From: CBIHON01 sp966211965
GTDB taxonomy: Bacteria > Pseudomonadota > Gammaproteobacteria > Burkholderiales > Burkholderiaceae_D
Direction of reading: 5' to 3'
Assembly (NCBI GenBank): GCA_966211965.1
Contig: CBIHON010000006.1
Coordinates: 1 to 64,000 of the forward strand
DNA: 64,000 bases
The notes beneath the pieces are model-generated. The model did no database searches, was not told the DNA's origin, and saw only the letters and a list, made by a program, of their open reading frames with translations. Shown here piece after piece: positions 7,027 through 15,567 of the stretch (positions are counted from its first letter, which is position 1; the number at the start of each line of letters is the position of its first letter). A program made the translations under genes and the position numbers.

Positions 7027-9390
7027 TTGGTTCAACTCAAGCAGGGGTTTCTCTTGACCCGATACTGGCGCGATACGGCCGCCGGCACGGAAGTCGAATT
7101 CTGGCTGGCGACCGATGACGGCCCGTGCCATCTTCGGCTGGCGCCTCAATCCTGCGTCGCGTTCATTCCGGCCGAGCAACGTGAGCAAGTAGAAGCGCTA
7201 TTGCGTGGCGAACGCTGCTGCGAACTGCGCACTCTCCCGCTATGCGATTTCCGCCACCGACCAGTGCTGGGATTGTATTGCCGGCAGTATCGCCAGCTGC
7301 TGAAACTGGAAAAACGCTTGAGAGAAAACGGCATTGACATCTACGAAGCCGATGTGCGTCCGCCGGAACGTTACCTGATGGAGCGATTCATCACCGCGCC
7401 GGTGTGGTTCGGCGGCCAGCCTGGCGGTGACGCCTCGCTACTCGACGGCCAGATGAAACCTGCGTCGGGGTATCGCCCTCCGCTGCAACTGGCATCGCTC
7501 GATATCGAAACCAATCCTCACGGCGAGCTGTATTCGATCGCGCTCGAAGGTTGCGGCCAGCGTCAGGTGTATATGCTGGGCCCGCCGAACGGCGGCGACG
7601 ATCCGCTCGACTTCGATCTGGAATACTGTGACAGCCATGCGCAAATGCTGGAACAACTGAATCGATGGCTGGCACGGTACGATCCCGACGCCATCATTGG
7701 GTGGAACCTGGTGCAGTTCGACCTGCGCATACTGCAACGGCACGCCGAACGCTGTCACGTTCCACTGCGTTTCGGACGAGACGGCAGCGCAATGGAATGG
7801 CGCGAACACGGCAGCAGGCAACACTTCTTCGCGGCGGCCGCAGGCCGCCTCATCATCGACGGTATCGAAGCGCTCAAATCGGCGACCTGGAATTTCCCGT
7901 CATTCAGCCTGGAGCACGTAGCGCAGACACTACTGGGCGAAGGCAAGGCCATCGATAATCCCTATGACCGGATGGCAGAAATCGACCGCCGCTTCGCCGA
8001 AGACAAGCCTGCCCTGGCGCGCTACAACCTGAAAGACTGCGAACTGGTGACGCGCATCTTTGCCAAAACCGAGCTGATGGCCTTCCTGCTGGAACGCGCC
8101 AGCGTCACCGGACTGGCCGTGGACCGGAGCGGCGGCTCGGTGGCGGCATTCGAGCATCTGTACATGCCGCTGATGCACCGCCAGGGTTACGTCGCGCCCA
8201 ATCTTGGCGACGTGGAAGGCGAAAACAGCCCCGGCGGCTTCGTGATGAATTCGCGGTCCGGCCTGTACGATTCGGTGCTGGTGCTCGATTACAAAAGCCT
8301 CTACCCGTCGATTATCCGCACGTTCCTGATTGATCCTGTTGGATTGGTGGAAGGCACGCGCAATGTCGATGACACGGCAACAGTGCCGGGTTTTCGCGGT
8401 GCGCGCTTTGCGCGCGACAAGCACTGCCTGCCAACAATCGTCAAGCAAATCTGGCAGGAACGCGAGGCGGCCAAACGCGACGGCAACCAACCGCTGTCGC
8501 AGGCATTGAAGATCATCATGAACGCGTTCTATGGCGTGCTGGGATCGAGCGGCTGCCGTTTCTTCGATCCCCGCCTGGCGTCCTCGATCACCTTGCGCGG
8601 ACACGAAATCATGCTTCGCACGCGCAAGCTGATCGAAGAGCAAGGCTATGACGTGATCTACGGCGACACCGATTCCACCTTTGTGTGGTTAAAGCATGCG
8701 CACACGGAAGAACAAGCGGTCGAGGTCGGACGCGTGCTGGTCAACTGTGTGAACCAATGGTGGGAGCGACATCTGCAACTAGAATTCGGCCTCGAGAACG
8801 CGCTCGAACTCGAGTTCGATACGCATTATCGGCGTTTCTTGATGCCGACCATTCGCGGCTCCGATGAAGGCAGCAAGAAACGCTACGCCGGGTTAATTGC
8901 CAAGGCAAACGGTAGCGAGGAAATTGTCTTTCGGGGAATGGAGTCGGTCCGCACGGACTGGACACCGCTGGCGCAGCAATTCCAGCAAGGACTGTATTTG
9001 CGCATCTTCAAGGGCGAAGCGTATCGGGACTATGTGCGTGATTATGTCGACCGTACCGCCAGCGGCGAATTCGATGCGTTGCTGGTGTACCGCAAACGGC
9101 TGCGCCGGCCGCTGGATGAATATCAGCGTAATGTGCCGCCGCATGTGCGTGCCGCGCGTATCGCCGACGAATACAACCAGTTGCAAGGGCGCCCTCTGCA
9201 ATATCAAAACCGCGGCTGGATAAGTTACGTGATGACGATGGCCGGTCCGGAACCGTTGGAAACTCAGCGCTCGCCGGTTGATTACGAACACTATATTACG
9301 CGCCAGCTGCAACCGGTGGCAGACGCCATACTGCCCTTTCTGGGCGATGATTTTGCAGCGCTGACCAGCCGACAACAGACCTTGTTTTAG
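7027..9390 (+). CDS. polB: DNA polymerase II (family B, SOS-type)
   Basis: The protein matches E. coli Pol II along its full length. It has the exonuclease motif SLDIET near 158-162, RPPERYLMERFIT near 111-123, GRLIIDGIEALKSA, the palm motif VLDYKSLYPSIIRT, KIIMNAFYGVLG, the catalytic YGDTDST near 545, and KKRYAGL. I choose a TTG start at 7027, giving 787 residues (E. coli 783) with AAAGG at 7015-7019; an upstream ATG at 6805 would overlap the previous gene by 164 bases and add an unconserved tail. The enzyme restarts and bypasses damaged forks and proofreads. It ends with TAG followed at once by TGA. It is the third gene behind the LexA box at 4688. Confidence 0.97.
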   Translation: MVQLKQGFLLTRYWRDTAAGTEVEFWLATDDGPCHLRLAPQSCVAFIPAEQREQVEALLRGERCCELRTLPLCDFRHRPVLGLYCRQYRQLLKLEKRLRENGIDIYEADVRPPERYLMERFITAPVWFGGQPGGDASLLDGQMKPASGYRPPLQLASLDIETNPHGELYSIALEGCGQRQVYMLGPPNGGDDPLDFDLEYCDSHAQMLEQLNRWLARYDPDAIIGWNLVQFDLRILQRHAERCHVPLRFGRDGSAMEWREHGSRQHFFAAAAGRLIIDGIEALKSATWNFPSFSLEHVAQTLLGEGKAIDNPYDRMAEIDRRFAEDKPALARYNLKDCELVTRIFAKTELMAFLLERASVTGLAVDRSGGSVAAFEHLYMPLMHRQGYVAPNLGDVEGENSPGGFVMNSRSGLYDSVLVLDYKSLYPSIIRTFLIDPVGLVEGTRNVDDTATVPGFRGARFARDKHCLPTIVKQIWQEREAAKRDGNQPLSQALKIIMNAFYGVLGSSGCRFFDPRLASSITLRGHEIMLRTRKLIEEQGYDVIYGDTDSTFVWLKHAHTEEQAVEVGRVLVNCVNQWWERHLQLEFGLENALELEFDTHYRRFLMPTIRGSDEGSKKRYAGLIAKANGSEEIVFRGMESVRTDWTPLAQQFQQGLYLRIFKGEAYRDYVRDYVDRTASGEFDALLVYRKRLRRPLDEYQRNVPPHVRAARIADEYNQLQGRPLQYQNRGWISYVMTMAGPEPLETQRSPVDYEHYITRQLQPVADAILPFLGDDFAALTSRQQTLF

Positions 9391-9410
9391 TGATCTTTAG
9401 TTCTCAACGA

Positions 9411-9881
9411 TTACGTCCCTATGGGATCCTCTCGGGAAGTCTGCTGCCCGAGCTGTTCGGCGAGCCCGATGAGAATTCCTTCGGGACCACGGATATAGCA
9501 GAGTCGATACATGTTTTCATACTGGACCACTTCGCCGACGAGCTGCGCGCCGCGTTTGCGGAGCCGGACGAGCGTATCGTCGATGTCCTCCACGGTGAAC
9601 ATGACGCGCAGGTAGCCGAGAGCGTTCACTGGGGCGACGCGATGATCGGCGACCACGGGCGGCGCGAGGAAGCGGGACAACTCAAGACGGTTGTGACCGT
9701 CCGGCGTGCGCATCATGGCAATCTCGACGCGCATGGCGCGCAACCCGGTGACGCCATCTGCCCAGTCTCCTTCAACTGGGGCACGCCCCTCAAGATCGAG
9801 ACCAAGTTCGGTGAAGAACTCAATGGCGGCATCAATGTCTTCCACAACGATGCCGACGTTGTCCATACGCTTAACTGTCAT
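9411..9881 (-). CDS. VOC (glyoxalase/dioxygenase-fold) family protein
   Basis: A 156-residue protein with two VOC half-domains: an N-terminal VGIVVEDIDAAIEFFTELG and a C-terminal LRVMFTVEDIDDTLVRLRKRGAQL, then YIRGPEGILIGLAEQL. This is the glyoxalase I/bleomycin-resistance fold, which usually holds a metal ion and acts on small molecules; the substrate cannot be told. The start at 9881 has GGAG 7 bases upstream. The gene is convergent with polB (20-base gap) and unrelated to the prophage. Confidence 0.9.
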   Translation of the reverse strand: MTVKRMDNVGIVVEDIDAAIEFFTELGLDLEGRAPVEGDWADGVTGLRAMRVEIAMMRTPDGHNRLELSRFLAPPVVADHRVAPVNALGYLRVMFTVEDIDDTLVRLRKRGAQLVGEVVQYENMYRLCYIRGPEGILIGLAEQLGQQTSREDPIGT

Positions 9882-10021
9882 GATGTCTCCTTGGCGTCTA
9901 ACTGATTGGTTATAGGGACAGGGTTGCCCAGTATGCACGGTATCGAACCGATATGCACGGCAACCGACTGACCGCGAAGCCGCGCCGAGTCTAGGCGCCG
10001 AGCAATAATTCTTAGCCGAAA

Positions 10022-10228
10022 TTATCGCTGGTCTGGTGGAGCCCCAGAATCACACTTCTTGCAGTTCAGACGGCAGCCCAGCATCGAAGTCCTGCCCTCT
10101 TCAGTTATCACCCATGGCCTCAAAAACCAAGGGGGATTGTGACGCACATGCTGAAAGTGGCCACAGGCCAGCTCGGCGACCCAATGATCTTCGTCATCCT
10201 GATGAAAGCCCGTAATAGGCTGTTCCAT
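10022..10228 (-). CDS. DUF3565 domain-containing protein
   Basis: A 68-residue protein with the DUF3565 pattern: ITGFHQDDEDHWVAELACGH, QHVRHNPPW, then a CxxC pair at the end (CKKC). The conserved Cys and His residues suggest metal binding. Function is unknown. The ATG at 10228 has AGGAG 7 bases before it; the longer form from 10249 lacks this. It is the last chromosomal gene before prophage-type sequence begins. Confidence 0.88.
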   Translation of the reverse strand: MEQPITGFHQDDEDHWVAELACGHFQHVRHNPPWFLRPWVITEEGRTSMLGCRLNCKKCDSGAPPDQR

Positions 10229-10300
10229 AACGCGTCTCCTTCCGGCCAATTACTTTTCGAGCAGGCATCGACTGCTCCCCTTTTTTCTCAATGATATGCA

Positions 10301-10322
10301 AAACCGCCTGAAGGCGGTTTTT
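10301..10322. terminator. Rho-independent terminator at the left prophage edge
   Basis: An 8-bp stem AAACCGCC/GGCGGTTT with a TGAA loop, followed by T residues on the plus strand and a short T run on the minus strand, so it could work in both directions. It separates the DUF3565 gene from the prophage early region. Confidence 0.8.
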
Positions 10323-10358
10323 CGCTTTACGGGTCCGCGAAATCCTCTTTTAGGACTT

Positions 10359-10402
10359 GCCCGTACATCCGCCCGTACATGACGGCAGAAGACGCCCGTA
10401 CA
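10359..10402 (+). repeat. Three direct repeats GCCCGTACA
   Basis: Exact 9-base copies at 10359-10367, 10371-10379 and 10394-10402, with start-to-start spacing of 12 and 23 bases. Position at the prophage edge suggests integrase arm-type or excisionase sites, but no integrase gene remains, so the role is inferred. Confidence 0.6.
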
Positions 10403-10405
10403 CCC

Positions 10406-10462
10406 TCATTCCGAGAATGAACTCACGTTTCCGCAACCACCCAAAGGAGTTAAAACGTGAGT
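10406..10462 (+). promoter_or_regulatory. Inverted repeat and start-codon hairpin before the AlpA-like gene
   Basis: TCATTC-CGA-GAATGA is a perfect inverted repeat at 10406-10420. Directly after it, ACTCACGTTT (10421-10430) is perfectly complementary to AAACGTGAGT (10453-10462). In the mRNA this 10-bp stem would bury the GTG start codon (10457) while the ribosome site AAAGGAG (10443-10449) sits in the loop. This looks like translational control or a regulator binding site. Confidence 0.6.
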
Positions 10463-10669
10463 ATCAAACATCTCAATCAACGCGAACTGGCCGAGCGCTG
10501 GGGCATTAGCGACGCCTCGCTGGAGCGCTGGCGGTCCGAAGGCATCGGTCCGATTTTTCTCAAGCTGCAAGGCCGAGTACTGTATCGCCTCGAAGATATC
10601 GAGGCCTATGAAACCGAATGCCTGCGCAAAAGCACCTCTGAATCCGTCAACGTCGGAGGTGCAGCATGA
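10457..10669 (+). CDS. AlpA/MerR-type small HTH protein (excisionase-like)
   Basis: A 70-residue protein with a winged-helix of the excisionase/AlpA type: LNQRELAERWGISDASLERWRS (recognition helix) then LQGRVLYRLEDIEAYE. The GTG start at 10457 has AAAGGAG 7 bases upstream. Its stop overlaps the next start (ATGA). It heads the early operon and is the only obvious small DNA-binding regulator on the plus strand. It may act as an excisionase or early transcription regulator; the sequence does not separate these. Confidence 0.85.
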   Translation: MSIKHLNQRELAERWGISDASLERWRSEGIGPIFLKLQGRVLYRLEDIEAYETECLRKSTSESVNVGGAA

Positions 10670-11157
10670 ATCCACTCAAGCCAGATCAAGCATTCCTCAT
10701 GCCGGTGAGCGCACTCGCCGCATTGCCGAGCGAGGTCTTGTTTCATCTAAAAAACGATGCAACCGATTTGCTCTCGATTGCAAAAACAACCGCTGAACAT
10801 ATCGATCGCGCCATCGAACTCAAATTCGCCGAACGCGCACAAGCGCAACGTTTTGCTGTTGGTAAGGACACTGGCATTGTGCATTTCGATGATGGGCAAG
10901 TACGCATCACTGCCGATTTCCCCAAAAAGATCGATTGGGATCAGCAAAAGCTGACCGATTTGGTGAAGCGCATCGCCGACGCTGGCGACGATCCCCGCGA
11001 GTATGTGGAAATCAGCTATCGCGTATCGGAGACCAAATACAACGCCTGGCCGGAAGCATTGCGCAGCCAGTTCACCGCCGCCCGGACTCTCAAAACCGGC
11101 AGGCCGGGATTCCGGCTGGCGTTGATCGCTACGGGAAATGAAGGGGGCACGCAATGA
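10666..11157 (+). CDS. Conserved phage early protein, unknown function
   Basis: A 163-residue protein I do not recognise. It has a helical N-terminus (residues 20-65), a TGIVHFDDGQVRITADFPKKIDWD strand region, and a C-terminal ISYRVSETKYNAWP segment. It overlaps both neighbours by 4 bases and is directly upstream of the Sak4-like ATPase. Context suggests a role in phage recombination or replication, but no catalytic motif is visible. Confidence 0.8.
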   Translation: MNPLKPDQAFLMPVSALAALPSEVLFHLKNDATDLLSIAKTTAEHIDRAIELKFAERAQAQRFAVGKDTGIVHFDDGQVRITADFPKKIDWDQQKLTDLVKRIADAGDDPREYVEISYRVSETKYNAWPEALRSQFTAARTLKTGRPGFRLALIATGNEGGTQ

Positions 11158-12038
11158 GCCTCCCCATCATTTCAGTCGATCAGCGCTTGGCGGAAAAACG
11201 CGGCAGCAAACTGGTGATTTTCGGGCCGTCCGGTATCGGCAAGACCACGCTGCTCAATACGCTCGTCGCCGACAAGACCTTGTTCGTCGATCTGGAAGCG
11301 GGTGACCTGGCGGTGCAGGATTGGCCGGGCGACACGATCCGGCCGCAGACATGGCAGGAATTCCGCGACTTCGCGGTATTCCTCGGCGGGCCGAATCCGG
11401 CGCTGCGCGATGAGCAGCCGTTTCCGCCAGCGCATTACCGCTACGTCTGCGAACGCTTCGGCGATCCGGCCACGCTCGCCAAGTACGACACCTACTTCAT
11501 CGACAGCATCACCGTGCTGGCGCGGCTGTGCTTTCAATGGTGCAAGGGCCAGCCGCAAGCGTTCTCGGAAAAGACCGGCAAGCCGGACAGCCGTGGGGCG
11601 TATGGCTTGCTTGGGCAAGAGTTGATCGCTGCGCTCACCCACCTGCAGCACACCCGCGACAAGAACGTGGTGCTGGTCGGCATCCTCGACGAAAAGCTGG
11701 ACGACTTCAACCGCAAGGTATTCGTCCCACAAATCGAAGGCAGCAAGACCGGCCTGGAGTTACCCGGCATCGTCGACCAGGTGATCACGATGACTGCGCT
11801 CAAAGCCGACGACGGCAGTCTCTACCGCGCGTTCGTCTGCCACACGCTCAATCCCTGGGGCTATCCCGCGAAAGACCGTTCCGGTCGGCTCGACCTCGTC
11901 GAAGAGCCGCATCTCGGCCGTCTGATGACCAAGATGGCCGGCCCTGTCCGCCCCGCCGCCGAACGCCTGCGCTTCGATGCGTTGCCATCGCCGCAAGCCC
12001 CCGCTACGCAATCCACCGAATCGAATCAAGGAGCCTGA
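11154..12038 (+). CDS. Sak4-like RecA-fold ATPase (phage recombination)
   Basis: The 294-residue protein has a Walker A GPSGIGKTT at 24-32, a FVDLEAGD segment, and a Walker B-like TYFIDSITVLARL strand. Such short RecA-core ATPases (Sak4 type, AAA_24) promote single-strand annealing or exchange in phages and usually sit beside an SSB. The last 30 residues are proline/serine-rich and probably disordered. It overlaps the upstream gene (ATGA) and is followed 3 bases later by the SSB-like candidate, then a helicase and an exonuclease, which fits a recombination module. Confidence 0.8.
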   Translation: MSLPIISVDQRLAEKRGSKLVIFGPSGIGKTTLLNTLVADKTLFVDLEAGDLAVQDWPGDTIRPQTWQEFRDFAVFLGGPNPALRDEQPFPPAHYRYVCERFGDPATLAKYDTYFIDSITVLARLCFQWCKGQPQAFSEKTGKPDSRGAYGLLGQELIAALTHLQHTRDKNVVLVGILDEKLDDFNRKVFVPQIEGSKTGLELPGIVDQVITMTALKADDGSLYRAFVCHTLNPWGYPAKDRSGRLDLVEEPHLGRLMTKMAGPVRPAAERLRFDALPSPQAPATQSTESNQGA

Positions 12039-12041
12039 CCC

Positions 12042-12701
12042 ATGAACGCTTATACCCAACACAATCCGTGGGCCGATTTCAACGATGCCCAAGACCAGCA
12101 ATCCTACGACCTGATCCCGAAAGGCACATTGGCGCGCGTACGCATGACGATCAAGCCGGGCGGTTTCGACAGTCCCGAGCATGGCTGGACCGGCGGCTAC
12201 GCCACACAAAGCGACAAGACCGGTTCCGTCTATCTGAACGCGGAATTCGTCGTCACCGAGGGCGAGTTCGCACGCCGCAAGGTGTGGAGTCTGATCGGAC
12301 TGTACAGCCCGAAGGGACCGGAGTGGGCCAACATCGGCCGTTCCTTCGTGCGCGCCATTCTCAATTCCTCGCGCAACTTGCACCCACAAGACAACGGTCC
12401 GCAAGCGACCGCCGCACGCCGCATTCAAGGCTTCGCCGATCTCGATGGTATCGAGTTCCTTGCCAAGATCGACGTCGAGCAGGATCAAAACGGCCAGCCG
12501 AAGAATGCGATCAAGGTCGCGATCCAGCCGGATCACAAGGATTATGCGCGGCTGATGGGTGTGACGCCTCGGCTGCCGGCGGGATCGGCCAGCTCGACAC
12601 CGCCTGCGACGCCAGCACCGATGCCACAGGCCACCCAGCCCCCGCGTGCGCCGCAACCGGCAGCGGCGGCTGTCACAGGCCGTCCGAGCTGGGCACAATA
12701 A
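12042..12701 (+). CDS. Phage protein, candidate single-strand-binding partner of the Sak4-like ATPase
   Basis: A 219-residue protein whose first 160 residues are strand-rich (YDLIPKGTLARVRMTIKPGG, SVYLNAEFVV, KVWSLIGLYS), followed by a Pro/Ala/Gln-rich tail ending PSWAQ. A folded beta domain with a disordered tail next to a Sak4-like protein is the layout expected of a phage SSB (DUF669-like), but I see no decisive motif. AAGGAG precedes the ATG by 9 bases. Confidence 0.75.
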   Translation: MNAYTQHNPWADFNDAQDQQSYDLIPKGTLARVRMTIKPGGFDSPEHGWTGGYATQSDKTGSVYLNAEFVVTEGEFARRKVWSLIGLYSPKGPEWANIGRSFVRAILNSSRNLHPQDNGPQATAARRIQGFADLDGIEFLAKIDVEQDQNGQPKNAIKVAIQPDHKDYARLMGVTPRLPAGSASSTPPATPAPMPQATQPPRAPQPAAAAVTGRPSWAQ

Positions 12702-12713
12702 GGAGCCGCCGCG

Positions 12714-14384
12714 ATGATGCTCCGACCCCGACAAACCCAGTTCGTCGAGCGCTCCGTGGCGGCGCTCGACGATCATGGCAACACGCTCGGCGTTGCGCCT
12801 ACCGGCGCCGGCAAGACGGTGATGCTGTCAGCCACGGCTGGTCGCGTACTGGAAGAGCGTGGCGCCAAAGCCTGCATCCTGGCGCACCGTGACGAGCTGG
12901 TCGCGCAGAACCGCGCCAAGTTCGAACGCATCAATAGCGGCGTCACGACGTCGGTATTCGATGCCAAGGACAAATCGTGGGATGGGCGCGCCACTTTCGC
13001 GATGGTGCAGACGCTGTCCCGCGACAACCATCTGGCATCAATCCCGACGCTCGATCTGTTGGTGATCGACGAAGCGCATCATGCAGCCTCGCCAAGCTAT
13101 CGGCGCGTGATCGAGCGTGTGCTGCAAAAGAACGCGCAGGCGAAGATCTACGGTGTCACCGCCACGCCGATGCGCGGCGATGGCAAAGGACTGCGCGAGG
13201 TGTTTTCCAATGTCGCCGACCAGATCCGGCTGGGTGAACTGATCGCGTCCGGCCACCTGGTGCCGCCGCGCACGTTCGTCATCGACGTTGGCACCGCCGA
13301 TGCGCTGTCGCGCGTCAAAAGATCCGCCGCTGATTTCGACATGGTCGAAGTCGAATCGATCATGAACAAGACGCCGGTGACCGATGCGGTGATTCGCCAT
13401 TGGCGGGAAAAAGCGTTCGGTCGCAAGACCATCGTATTCGGCTCGACCGTCGCGCACGCCGACAGTGTGTGCCGCGCGTTCAACGAGGCGGGGATTTCGG
13501 CAGTGCTGATCCACGGCGAACTATCGGATGGTGAACGAAAAACCCGGCTGGAGGAATTCGAAAGCGGTGAGGCTCAAGTCGTTGTCAACGTCGCGGTGCT
13601 GACTGAAGGCTATGACTACACGCCAACCAGTTGCATCGTGCTGTTGCGGCCCAGCTCGCATAAATCGACGCTGATGCAGATGATCGGGCGCGGCTTGCGC
13701 ACCGTCGATCCCGTCGAGCATCCAGGCGTGATCAAAAGCGATTGCATCGTGCTGGACTTCGGCACCGCAACGCTGATGCACGGCCACCTCGAACAGGAGG
13801 CGAATCTCGATGGACGACAGCACGCGCTAGGCGATGCACCGACCAAGGAATGCCCCGGCTGCCAAGCGACGGTGCCGGCGGCAAGCCGTGAATGTCCGCT
13901 GTGCGGCTTCGAATGGACGCGCAGCGAAAGCGATGGCGATGCCATCCTGACCGACTTCGTGATGACGGAAGTCGATCTGCTCGCGCGTTCGCATTTCCGC
14001 TGGTGCGATCTGTTTGGCGACGACTGCGCACTGGTGGCCACCGGCTTCTCCGCATGGGGCGGCGTGTTTTATCTCGGCGGCCGTTGGCATGCGGTCGGTG
14101 GCGGCAAGCAGATCCCACCGCGACTGTTGGGCATCGGTGAACGCACCGTTTGCCTCGCGCAGGCCGACGATTGGCTCAATACGCACGAATCGGCCGATTC
14201 CGCGCACAAATCCAAGCGCTGGCTGAATGAACCGCCGACGCCAGCGCAACTGAAATACCTGCCGGCGCAGCATCGCAACGATTACAGCTTGACGCGTTAT
14301 CAGGCATCGGCGCTGCTGGCGTTTCACTTCAGCAAGCCGCAGATCCAACGGCTCGTGTTCTCGGCAGAACGGGAGGCCGCTTGA
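12714..14384 (+). CDS. SF2 DEAD/DEAH-box helicase with C-terminal zinc ribbon
   Basis: The 556-residue protein carries helicase motif I APTGAGKT (28-35), motif II DEAH (119-122), motif III VTATPMR, and motif VI QMIGRGLRT near 325. A zinc-ribbon pair follows (CPGC and CPLCG, near 382-400). It resembles phage helicases of the RadD/SSL2 type, which unwind or remodel DNA during replication and recombination. AGGAG lies 8 bases before the first of two adjacent ATGs. It is linked to the exonuclease through the DUF6511 gene. Confidence 0.93.
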   Translation: MMLRPRQTQFVERSVAALDDHGNTLGVAPTGAGKTVMLSATAGRVLEERGAKACILAHRDELVAQNRAKFERINSGVTTSVFDAKDKSWDGRATFAMVQTLSRDNHLASIPTLDLLVIDEAHHAASPSYRRVIERVLQKNAQAKIYGVTATPMRGDGKGLREVFSNVADQIRLGELIASGHLVPPRTFVIDVGTADALSRVKRSAADFDMVEVESIMNKTPVTDAVIRHWREKAFGRKTIVFGSTVAHADSVCRAFNEAGISAVLIHGELSDGERKTRLEEFESGEAQVVVNVAVLTEGYDYTPTSCIVLLRPSSHKSTLMQMIGRGLRTVDPVEHPGVIKSDCIVLDFGTATLMHGHLEQEANLDGRQHALGDAPTKECPGCQATVPAASRECPLCGFEWTRSESDGDAILTDFVMTEVDLLARSHFRWCDLFGDDCALVATGFSAWGGVFYLGGRWHAVGGGKQIPPRLLGIGERTVCLAQADDWLNTHESADSAHKSKRWLNEPPTPAQLKYLPAQHRNDYSLTRYQASALLAFHFSKPQIQRLVFSAEREAA

Positions 14385-14806
14385 AATGCGCAATCTGTTC
14401 TCGACAAGCGCGGGGGTTCGGATGGTTCAACGCCAGGCTTCCCCGCTCCGATGCACGCCGCTATTCCGACCGCTGGCTGTTCTGCTCGATGCGCTGTCAG
14501 GCGGCGTTCTCTCGCATCATGGAAAAGACGGAGGGCCACATGATTGACCCGTCCGATATCGAAATCGGAGCGATGCAAAGCTGCCTCGGCCCCCTCGGCG
14601 ACTACGTCGCGTCGATCGGCATGGACCGTCCACTTGCCGATTACCGGAAGGAGAAAGTGCTGTGTGTGATCGACGTCATCGTCACAGCGTACCAGGAGCG
14701 GATGACTGTCGAGCATGAGCGCATGGCGCAGCAGGATCGGGATTTTCTCGAAGCACGGCTCGCACGTCTCCCTCCACCTACAAACAGTTCGGGGGTGCCG
14801 TTCTGA
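14381..14806 (+). CDS. DUF6511-type zinc-binding phage protein
   Basis: The protein (141 residues) opens with CAIC, then FCSMRC near 34-39, giving four cysteines for a zinc site. The RQARGFGWFNARLPRSD stretch matches what I recall of DUF6511. The C-terminal half is helical. Translation probably starts at TTG 14381 (GGGAGG just upstream), overlapping the helicase stop; it ends TGATG with the exonuclease start. Function is unknown; context is phage recombination. Confidence 0.78.
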   Translation: MKCAICSRQARGFGWFNARLPRSDARRYSDRWLFCSMRCQAAFSRIMEKTEGHMIDPSDIEIGAMQSCLGPLGDYVASIGMDRPLADYRKEKVLCVIDVIVTAYQERMTVEHERMAQQDRDFLEARLARLPPPTNSSGVPF

Positions 14807-15567
14807 TGCTCGACTTCAACCATCAACCCAAATTCCACGAGCAGGTGTCGGCGTTGCTTGATGACGCATTACAAGCCGAGCGGAACCGGCAGTCGCCGCG
14901 CGATTATCTGGGTGCGTCGCGCCTCGGTGTTGCCTGTGAACGCGCGCTGCAATACGAGTATGCGCAAGCGCCGGTCGATCCGGGACGGGAGCTGCCGGGC
15001 CGCACGATCCGCATCTTCGAAGTTGGCCATGTACTGGAGGATTTGATCATTCAGTGGCTGAAGCTGGCCGGCTTCGATCTCTACACGCGGCGGCAAAACG
15101 GCGAGCAGTTCGGCTTTGCCGTTGCCCGAGGCCGTGTGCGTGGCCATGTGGATGGCATTCTCGCCGGCGGTCCAGCCGTACTGGGGTTGCAGTACCCGGC
15201 GCTATGGGAATGCAAGACGATGAACGACAAGAACTGGCGCGATTGCGTCAAGCGTGGCGTCGCGCTTTCCAAGCCGGTATATGCGGCACAAATCGCGATT
15301 TATCAGGCGTACATGGAACCGGCCGTGCCTGGACTCTCGGCGAATGCCACGCTGTTCACCGCGATCAACAAGGATACGCAGGAATTGTATTTTGAGAAGG
15401 TGCCATTCGATGCGGCGCTGGCGCAGCGCATGTCCGATCGCGCGTTGAGGATTCTGCAGGCGACCGACGCCGGTGAATTGCTGCCGCGTATCGCCATCGA
15501 TCCTGCGCATGTCGAATGCCGGCTGTGCAATTGGCAAGATCGTTGCTGGAGACGGGAAACGGCATGA
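14806..15567 (+). CDS. PD-(D/E)XK exonuclease, Cas4/RecB-like
   Basis: The 253-residue protein has the nuclease core GHVDG (Asp116), then WECK (Glu135, Lys137), followed by a conserved YAAQIAIYQAYM helix. Cysteines at about 44 and a C-terminal CRLCNWQDRC motif could bind an iron-sulfur cluster as in Cas4 and AddB. The expected role is 5'-end resection for the phage annealing system (Sak4-like ATPase and SSB candidate upstream). Start overlaps the previous stop by one base and its stop overlaps the primase-helicase start. Confidence 0.88.
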   Translation: MLDFNHQPKFHEQVSALLDDALQAERNRQSPRDYLGASRLGVACERALQYEYAQAPVDPGRELPGRTIRIFEVGHVLEDLIIQWLKLAGFDLYTRRQNGEQFGFAVARGRVRGHVDGILAGGPAVLGLQYPALWECKTMNDKNWRDCVKRGVALSKPVYAAQIAIYQAYMEPAVPGLSANATLFTAINKDTQELYFEKVPFDAALAQRMSDRALRILQATDAGELLPRIAIDPAHVECRLCNWQDRCWRRETA

